DNA from: Gigantopelta aegis
Lineage: Eukaryota > Mollusca > Gastropoda > Neomphalida > Peltospiridae
NCBI RefSeq assembly: GCF_016097555.1
Contig: NC_054713.1
Span: 42,327,269 to 42,391,268, forward strand
Length of the DNA stretch: 64,000 nt
Reading direction: 5' to 3'
This document shows, piece by piece, positions 56,026 to 64,000 of this stretch. The translations under genes were made by a program, and so were the position numbers. The stretch's first letter is position 1, and each line of letters begins with the position of its first letter. The notes beneath the pieces are model-generated. The model was not told the origin of the DNA and did not search any database. It saw nothing but the letters and a program-made list of their open reading frames with translations.

Positions 56026-56510
56026 AAAAGACTTTGTTTTGTTTAACGACACCACTAGGGCACATCGATTAATTAATCATCGGCTATTGGATACCAAACA
56101 TTTGTTAATTCTGACTCGTAGTCATCAGAGGAAACTCGCTACATTTGTTAATTCTGACTCCTAGTCATCAGAGGAAACCCGCTACATTTGTTAATTCTGA
56201 CTCGTAGTCATCAGAGGAAACCCGCTACATTTGTTAATTCTGACTCCTAGTCATCCGAGGAAACCCGCTACATTTGTTAATTCTGACTCCTAGTCATCAG
56301 AGGAAACCCGCTACATTTTCTTCTATTAGCAATAAGGGATCTTTTATATGCATTTCTACACAGACAGGAAAGTACATACCACGGCCTTTGTCCAGTTGTG
56401 GTGCACTGGTTGGAAGAAGAGAAAAAACGCAATCAATTGAATGGATCCACCGATGTGGTCGGCCCTGCGATGCAAGCACCTATCTGGGAACTATTAATCT
56501 AACCATTTGG
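56026..56510 (-). mobile_element. SINE with tail 1 and a 43-bp internal array
   Basis: Tail 1 (TTTTGTTTAACGACACCACT), then five copies of a 43-bp unit (56098-56313: CATTTGTTAATTCTGACTCG, TAGTCATCAGAGGAAACCCG), then core GGGATCTTTTATATGCATTT and a variant head region with ACTGGTTGGAAGAAGAG. In other copies the amplified segment occurs once. Confidence 0.85.
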
Positions 56511-56617
56511 AATTCATTCTCGCACCAGAGTTGTTTTCTCTTGTCATAGTAGATTAATCTAGAAACGTCATGTTTGGTCGTCAGTCAGATTCATTTCGCA
56601 ATCACAATTTCATAACT

Positions 56618-58985
56618 GATACACTGTAGAGATGTCACATTAAATGGGTAATAGTATAAATGATACACTGTAGAGATGTCACACTGAGTGGGTAACAGTA
56701 CAACTGACACACAGTAGAGATGTCAGACTCAATGGGTAATAGTATAACTGACACACAGTAGAGATGTCAGACGGAATGGGTAATAGTATAACTCACACAC
56801 AGTAGAGATGTCACACTCAGTGGGTAATAGTGCAACTGACACACAGTAGAGATGTCAGACTCAGTGGGTAATAGTATAACTGACACACAGTAGAGATGTC
56901 ACACTCAATGGGTAATAGTATAACTGATACACAGTAGAGATGTCAGACGGAATGGGTAATAGTATAACTGATACACAGTAGAGATGTCACACTCAATGGG
57001 TAATAGTATAACTGATACACAGTAGAGATGTCAGACTCAGTGGGTTAATAGTATAACTGATACACAGTAGAGATGTCACACTCAATGGGTAATAGTATAA
57101 CTGATACACAGTAGAGATGTCACACTCAATGGGTAATAGTATAACTGAAACACAGTAGAGATGTCAGACTCAGTGAGTAATAGTATAACTGATACACAGT
57201 AGAGATGTCACACTCAATGGGTAATAGTATAACTGAAACACAGTAGAGATGTCACACTCAGTGGGTAACAGTACAACTGACACACAGTAGAGATGTCAGA
57301 CTCAATGGGTAATAGTATAACTGACACACAGTAGAGATGTCAGACGGAATGGGTAATAGTATAACTCACACACAGTAGAGATGTCACACTCAGTGGGTAA
57401 TAGTGCAACTGACACACAGTAGAGATGTCAGACTCAGTGGGTAATAGTATAACTGACACACAGTAGAGATGTCAGACTCAATGGGTAATAGTATAACTGA
57501 GATGTCACACCCAGTGGGTAATAGTATAACTGATACACAGTAGAGATGTCACACCCAGTGGGTAATAGTATAACTGATACACAGTAGAGATGTAACACGC
57601 AATGGGTAACAGTCTAACTGACACACAGTAGAGATGTCAGACGGAATGGGTAATAGTATAACTGACACACAGTAGAGATGTCACACTCAATGGGTAATAG
57701 TATAACTGATACACGGTAGAGATGTCGCACTCAATGGGTAATAGTATAACTGATACACAGTAGAGATGTCGCACTCAATGGGTAGTAGTATAACTGATAC
57801 ACAGTAGAGAAGTCACACTCAATGGGTAATAGTGCAACTGACACACAGTAGAGATGTCACACTCAATGGGTAATGGTATAACTGATACACAGTAGAGATG
57901 TAACACTCAATGGGTAATAGTGCAACTGACACACAGTAGAGATGTCAGATTCAGTGGGTAATAGTATAACTGACACACAGTAGAGATGTCAGACTCAATG
58001 GGTAATAGTATAACTGAGATGTCACACTCAATGGGTAATAGTATAACTGATACACAGTAGAGATGTCACACTCAATGGGTAATAGTATAACTGATACACA
58101 GTAGAGATGTCAGACGGAATGGGTAATAGTATAACTGATACACAGTAGAGATGTCACACTCAATGGGTACTAGTATAACTGATACACAGTAGAGATGTCA
58201 CACTCAATGGGTAATAGTATAACTGATACACAGTAGAGATGTCAGACGGAATGGGTAATAGTATAACTGATACACAGTAGAGATGTCACACTCAATGGGT
58301 AATAGTATAACTGATACACAGTAGAGATGTCAGACTCAGTGGGTTAATAGTATAACTGATACACAGTAGAGATGTCACACTCAATGGGTAATAGTATAAC
58401 TGATACACAGTAGAGATGTCACACTCAATGGGTAATAGTATAACTGAAACACAGTAGAGATGTCAGACTCAGTGAGTAATAGTATAACTGATACACAGTA
58501 GAGATGTCACACTCAATGGGTAATAGTATAACTGATACACAGTAGAGATGTCACACTCAGTGGGTAATAGTATAACTGATACACAGTAGAGATGTCACAC
58601 TCAGTGGGTAATAGTATAACTGATGCACAGTAGAGATGTCAGACTCAATGGGTAATAGTATAACTGACACACAGTAGAGATGTCACACTCAGTGGGTAAT
58701 GATATAACTGATACACAGTAGAGATGTCAGACTCAATGGGTAATAGTATAACTGACACACAGTAGAGATGTCACACTCAGTGGGTAATAGTATAACTGAT
58801 ACACAGTAGAGATGTCAGACTCAATGGGTAATAGTATAACTGACACACAGTAGAGATGTCACACTCAGTGGGTAATGGTATAACTGATACACAGTAGAGA
58901 TGTCAGACTCAATGGGTAATAGTATAACTGACACACAGTAGAGATGTCACACTCAGTGGGTAATAGTATAACTGACACACAGTAG
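56618..58985 (+). repeat. 44-bp satellite, about 53 units, with higher-order periodicity
   Basis: Unit GATACACAGTAGAGATGTCA, CACTCAATGGGTAATAGTAT, AACT. Variants: CACACTCA, CAGACTCA, CAGACGGA; GATACACAG versus GACACACAG. Shortened units (AACTGAGATGTCACAC) occur at 57495 and 58013. The variant order repeats: a four-unit block at 56691 (GGTAACAGTACAACT) recurs at 57264, 573 bp (13 units plus one base) later. Confidence 0.95.
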
Positions 58986-58993
58986 CCATTATT

Positions 58994-59249
58994 CATTTCA
59001 ATTTATTTCCGTGCTTATATCCAATTAAGGTTCAAGCACGCTGTCCTGGGCACATACTTTAGCTATCTGGGCTATATGTCCAGGACAGAGGGTTAGTGGT
59101 TAGTGAGAGACAAATGGATGTAGCGGTCTTACATCTACCCACTGTGTGTCCTTTAAACTATCTCTGGGTGGGAGCCGGTACCAGGCTGCGAACCCCGTAT
59201 TTACCAGCCTTATGTCCGATGGATTAACCTAGACACCACCGAGGCCGGT
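58994..59249 (-). mobile_element. SINE-C, full length
   Basis: Reverse copy from TTATTTCCGTGCTTATATCC through TGTCCAGGACAGAGGGTTAG and GGGAGCCGGTACCAGGC to the head complement CCACCGAGGCCGGT. Confidence 0.9.
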
Positions 59250-59555
59250 ACTGTACACTAACTTGACCTTGCTACTCGTCCTTTTGCTATATAACAATAG
59301 CACGTTAATCTATTTCTAGTCTAAGTAGTTTAATCACAGGATATGTGTTTTGAGATGGTAAATCTCCGCTTTTATTGATCCCAGGCCTGCTTTACATTCG
59401 TCGCCTAATGTGTTTAAAATCTCGACATAAAGAAGTATTGTATATTACAACTAATGACCAGAAAAATAAAATAGATTGTCTCCCCTAGCAACTAGGTCTT
59501 TAGTTTTGAAACACTGTTTCCTGAAGAAGAAAAAATAGTAGTATTAGTTCTCCGA
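59250..59555. other. No gene recognised
   Basis: AT-rich unique-looking interval. Confidence 0.5.
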
Positions 59556-59556
59556 G

Positions 59557-59642
59557 TCGGTGGTGCGGTTAACGTTGCGTGTTTTCAAATGTTATCTTAA
59601 TTGTTGCAAAGATACCTGGTTCGAATCCTCTTCATGATACAT
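59557..59642 (+). tRNA. tRNA-like sequence, probably pseudogene or SINE head
   Basis: GGTGGTGCGGTTAACG resembles an A-box and GGTTCGAATCC is a perfect B-box about 55 bp later, a spacing possible for a tRNA with a long variable arm. I cannot fold a clean acceptor stem, and no SINE core follows. Low confidence. Confidence 0.3.
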
Positions 59643-59725
59643 TTTGTATATAATCTGTAGAACAGTTACACGAATACCATAAACGTAAGGACTTACTATA
59701 TTCTTATTGCCTCTGTGCAATTCAT

Positions 59726-61112
59726 TTCAATTTATTTTCGTGCATATATCCAATTAAGGTTCAAGTACGCTGCCCTGGACACACACGTCAGCTATCTGGG
59801 CTGTCTGTCCAGGACAGTGGGTTATTGTTAGTTGTTATTGTGGTTAGTGAGAGAGAAGGGTGTAGTGGTCTTACACCTACTCACTGAGTCGTTAAAACTT
59901 AACCACAACGCCACCAAGGCTGTCTGTCCAGTACAATGGGTTAGTTGTTAGTGGTTAGTGAGAGAGAAGGGTGTAATGGTCTTACACCTACTCACTGAGT
60001 CGTTAAAACTTAACCACAACGCCACCAAGGCTGTCTGTCCAGTACAATGGGTTAGTTGTTAGTGATTAGTGAGAGAGAAGAGGGTGTAATGGTCTTACAC
60101 CTACCCATTGAGTTGTTAAAACTTAACCACTATGCCACCAAGGCTGTCTGTCCAGTACAATGGGTTAGTTGTTAGTGGTTAGTGAGAGAGAAGGGTGTAA
60201 TGGTCTTACACCTACTCACTGAGTCGTTAAAACTTAACCACAACGCCACCAAGGCTGTCTGTCCAGTACAATGGGTTAGTTGTTAGTGATTAGTGAGAGA
60301 GAAGAGGGTGTAATGGTCTTACACCTACCCATTGAGTTGTTAAAACTTAACCACTATGCCACCAAGGCTGTCTGTCCAGTACAATGGGTTAGTTGTTAGT
60401 GATTAGTGAGAGAGAAGGGTGTAATGGTCTTACACCTACCCATTGAGTTGTTAAAACTTAACCACTATGCCACCAAGGCTGTCTGTCCAGTACAATGGGT
60501 TAGTTGTTAGTGATTAGTGAGAGAGAAGGGTGTAATGGTCTTACACCTACCCATTGAGTTGTTAAAACTTAACCACAACGCCACCAAGGCTGTCTGTCCA
60601 GTACAATGGGTTAGTTGTTAGTGATTAGTGAGAGAGAAGGGTGTAATGGTCTTACACCTACCCATTGAGTTGTTAAAACTTAACCACTACGCCACCAAGG
60701 CTGTCTGTCCAGTACAATGGGTTAGTTGTTAGTGATTAGTGAGAGAGAAGGGTGTAATGGTCTTACACCTACCCATTGAGTTGTTAAAATTTAACCACAA
60801 CGCCACCAAGGCTGTCTGTCCAGTACAATGGGCTAGTTGTTAGTGGTTAGTGAGAGAGAAGGGTGTAATGGTCTTACACCTACTCATTGAGTCGTTAAAA
60901 CTTAACCACTACGCAACCAAGGCTGTCTGTCCAGGACAGTGGGTTAGTTGTTAGTTGTTAGTGGTTAGTGAGAGAGAAGAGGGTGTAGTGGTCTTACACC
61001 TACTCACTGAGTTGTTAAATCTCGCTCTGGGCAGGAGTCGGGTACCGGGAAGCGAACCCAGTACCTACCGGCCTTACGTTTGATGGCTTAAACACGACGC
61101 CACCGAGGCCAG
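59726..61112 (-). mobile_element. SINE-C expanded into a 111-bp tandem array
   Basis: Bounded by a normal SINE-C tail (TCCAATTAAGGTTCAAGTAC) on the left and a normal head (CGGGTACCGGGAAGCGAACC, CACCGAGGCCAGT) on the right. In between are about 10-11 units of 111-114 bp: CTGTCTGTCCAGTACAATGG, GTTAGTTGTTAGTGATTAG, AGAGAAGGGTGTAATGGTC, TTACACCTACCCATTGAG, TTGTTAAAACTTAACCAC and GCCACCAAGG. Each unit is a deleted SINE: the first ~22 bp of the head joined straight to the middle, without the B-box part. Confidence 0.92.
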
Positions 61113-61605
61113 TGTCTCTATTCAAGGGGGGGTGGGGTGTCATGCTAAATTACCTTGTTGTTAGATCATCTTCTAATGTAAACCTGCACAGCTTTTATGC
61201 ACCTCACTTAGAAATGAGAAATCTTTCTCCTTTCTTGTTCTAAAAATGTAGCAGGTTTCCTCTCTAAGACTGCATGTCAGAATTATCTTGTACTTTCAAT
61301 GCATATTTGTATCTCATCCACCAACATACACATACGCCCACCCACAGGCCCACGGACCGAATGCGCCCGATTCGATATATCAGATATACCAGTCGCAGAG
61401 CATTCCATATGTGATATCAGTCGTAGATCTAGAACATTGTTAGAATTGAAGAAAGAATCCCAGTGGGATGGTTGATGGGTATTAATCCCACGATCTATAG
61501 ATTGCCAGACAGATAATTGAACTGTGAAACAAACCTCAATTCCCAGTCCTCGTCATAATCTGTTTTGTAGTTTTCACTGAACTGTTGTTTTTATTTCTGA
61601 AGCAC
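61113..61605. other. No gene; SINE scrap
   Basis: 61248-61290 (GTAGCAGGTTTCCTCTCTAA) is a scrap of SINE-A. The rest is not recognised. Confidence 0.5.
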
Positions 61606-61607
61606 GG

Positions 61608-62155
<548 letters not shown>

Positions 62156-62500
62156 CGACCAACTGTCAAAATAATCATACTCGTACAATCACAGTTTAAA
62201 ATGTGCCGAGGTGTCGTTAAACGAATATTCCGTTTCTGTCAGTTTCTCAGGCTCGTGTGCAGAGGCTCTCTCTCTTTCCCCACCTCCTTCCTCTCTCTTC
62301 TTTTTTCTCTCTCTTAATGTGTCTTTCTTCTGTCTCTGTCTCTATCGCTGTTGCTCTGTCTCTCTTCTCTCTGTATGTGTCTCTCACTATGACTCTCTGT
62401 CTCGCCTTCTGTCGGCCAAGTGTCAAAGTAGCAACGCCAACCACCAAATAGCCGTAGTTACAAATATGTCCTGGTGTGCCTTTAAACAAATGTTATTTTG
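62156..62500 (+). repeat. Partial duplication of the CT-flanking segment
   Basis: TGTCTCTATTGCTGTTGCTC near 61895 recurs as TGTCTCTATCGCTGTTGCTC near 62335. Each is followed by a degenerate SINE-tail-like end (GAGGTGTCGTTAAACG near 62208; a worn version near 62478). Confidence 0.6.
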
Positions 62501-63080
62501 CTTTTCTTTATTTTAATTTATTTTTCATCTCAGCACATTGTTTTATTTTATTTTATTATGATGTTCAAAACTGTTAGCATGAATATTTTTAAAGGCACCT
62601 CAGCACATTGGTATACTGTGGCAGTTAGTACGGAGCCGTACATGTGTACCGACATGTTGTTCTTCACTAGTTCCGGGTCCAATGCCGTGATAATTTAACA
62701 AGTTAAAACGTACTGCTTTTTACTAATGAAATACGGTAATTATTAAATTGATTTGGAATGTACTAAATTATTCTTAATTTCCTCAGCCAGAAGGAAAATC
62801 GTGATTTCAATTCTTTATTCCGATGACTATACGGTAATGAAAACAGAATACAGATTAACATGACACAATTAGGTTTGGAGTGTCGTAAAATAAGCAGGGC
62901 TCGAAATTAACAGAGCGCAGTACTTTCTGATAAGTAATTTCACGTACAGATTTTGCTTTTCGTTTTATTTTTTACAGTAAGACAGATATATCCTGAATTC
63001 TTCAGTTTCAGTGACAATATTATAAATTTTGCTCCTTTTTTTTTTATCTACGTCTGTCTCACGTCTTGCTGCTGAAAAAC
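62501..63080. other. No gene recognised
   Basis: AT-rich. CTCAGCACATTG occurs twice (62530, 62599). No frame or TE identified. Confidence 0.5.
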
Positions 63081-63082
63081 GT

Positions 63083-63595
63083 TACCGGCATCGGTGATGC
63101 CGTGGTTAAACCATCGGACATAAGGATGGTAAGTCCTGGGTTCACATCCCGGTACCGGCTCCTACCTAGAGAAAGAGTTTAAAGGGACAGACCCTAGTTT
63201 CAACCCGTGAAAATTAACACTAAGTTTAGTTAATCTACAAACCTGTAACACGTTTGAATAAAGTTACAATTGAGTGAAACATGAGTCTGTGACTTTGAAA
63301 TGCTGAAATACCCTCTAAAATAGACTAAAACTCGATTCCATAATTGTTACCTCTCAGACACACATGCGTTTTTAAAAATACGAGAAATTCATTTTGTGAT
63401 GTTAAAAACGACAGGATGACCAAAACCACTTCGAACGTATGAAAATGGATAATCTGAACAATAAAATCTAGGTAAAGTATGATTTCTGTTATCAAAAACG
63501 GCTCTAATAGTCAAAAATATGTCTTAGTCTTTAAAAACTAGGGTGTGTCCCTTTAACGACTCAGTGGGTAGGTGTAAGCCCAGTGCATCGATTTT
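63083..63595 (+). mobile_element. SINE-C interrupted by the TTAA MITE
   Basis: Head at 63083-63178 (CCGGCATCGGTGATGCCGTGG, GGGTTCACATCCC) to GAAAGAGTTTAA. It resumes after the MITE with CGACTCAGTGGGTAGGTGTAA at 63557. The pre-insertion sequence AGTTTAACGACTCAGTGGG fits the SINE-C consensus. Confidence 0.88.
63183..63552 (-). mobile_element. TTAA MITE, complete (370 bp), inside SINE-C
   Basis: Termini AGGGACAGACCCTAGTTTC and AAAACTAGGGTGTGTCCCT. TTAA is duplicated at 63179-63182 and 63553-63556, where SINE-C has a single TTAA. The interior matches 49692-50060 in inverse orientation and 39490-39800 in direct orientation. The end amplified in the satellite is on the left here. Confidence 0.92.
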
Positions 63596-63634
63596 TCTCT
63601 CACTTTTTTCCTCATTCCAACCAGTCAATTGATT

Positions 63635-63895
63635 TGTTTTTTCTCGTTCCAACCAGCGCACAACAACTGGTCAAAGGCCGTGGTATGTGCTTTCCTGTCT
63701 GTGGGGAAAGTGCATATAAAAGATCCCTTGCTGCATTAGGAAAATGTAGCGGGTTTCTTCTGTCGACTACCAGTCAGGATTATCAAATATTTGACATCCA
63801 TTAGCCGATGATTAATTGATCAATGTACTCTAGTGGTGTTTTTAAACAAAACAAACTTCTTCTTCTTCTTCTTCTTCTTCTCTCGCTAACCACTA
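63635..63895 (+). mobile_element. SINE core and tail 1, headless, with (CTT)n tail
   Basis: TCTCGTTCCAACCAGCGCAC, AAAAGATCCCTTGCTGCAT, tail 1 (TAGTGGTGTTTTTAAACAAAAC) and (CTT)n at 63857-63882, followed by SINE-C-like TCTCGCTAACCACTAAC. Confidence 0.82.
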
Positions 63896-63897
63896 AC

Positions 63898-63949
63898 TAG
63901 CCATCGGACTTAAGGCTGGTAGGTACTGGCTTCGCATCCCGGTTCCGGC

Positions 63950-63981
<32 letters not shown>

Positions 63982-64000
63982 AGAGCGTGTTGTAACAACT
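63898..64000 (+). mobile_element. SINE-C, cut by window end
   Basis: AGCCATCGGACTTAAGGCTG, TTCGCATCCCGG, then a 31-base C tract (63951-63981) where the consensus has only CTCCCACCC, then AGAGCG. The SINE continues beyond the window. Confidence 0.85.

Overview
The window is eukaryotic and almost certainly molluscan, most likely gastropod. No host protein-coding exon can be supported. It is packed with tRNA-derived SINEs sharing a core around AAAAGATCCCTTGCT, of a kind I know from gastropod and bivalve genomes (inference from recall; species not determinable). Nearly every long open frame is a by-product of a tandem repeat whose period is a multiple of three, or of a CT/GA tract. SINE family names (A to E) and LTR element names (LTR-1, LTR-2) below are provisional labels for this window.

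Region by region. 0.3-11.6 kb: a SINE, a GC-rich stretch, then one decayed jockey/CR1-type LINE split three ways: by a microsatellite inside its reverse transcriptase (RT), by a TTAA-target MITE whose right terminal 51 bp has been amplified about 150-fold into a 7.8-kb satellite, and by a hAT-type MITE with an exact 8-bp target-site duplication (TSD). 12.0-24.5 kb: two nested related Ty3/gypsy elements. LTR-1 (plus strand, TSD TAATC) carries LTR-2 (minus strand, TSD AATAG) inside its 3' LTR. Domain order is gag, protease, integrase, then RNase H, with the RT core deleted at the same place in both. Integrase ahead of RNase H is the copia-like order of Gmr1-type gypsy elements. 25.2-31.9 kb: degenerate 80-bp and 147-bp tandem repeats, minisatellites and SINE pieces. 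32-40 kb: an inverted-repeat element, many SINEs, a triplicated tRNA-like repeat and a 63-bp repeat. 40.2-43.4 kb: a polypyrimidine tract in which two of three SINE copies look overwritten by C/T. 44-50.8 kb: SINEs (several with exact TSDs), 39-bp and 67-bp repeats and a complete copy of the TTAA MITE. 51.4-52.0 kb: a CpG-richer unique segment, the only plausible host promoter/first exon. 52-64 kb: more SINEs, two foldback MITEs, a 44-bp satellite with higher-order structure, a SINE amplified into a 111-bp array, and a second complete TTAA MITE inserted in a SINE.

The unifying theme is TE-on-TE nesting plus tandem amplification of segments inside transposable elements, seen independently in at least four element copies. 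The strongest candidates for something undescribed are the 51-bp satellite traced to a MITE terminus, and the RT-less, integrase-first gypsy family that has nonetheless transposed recently.
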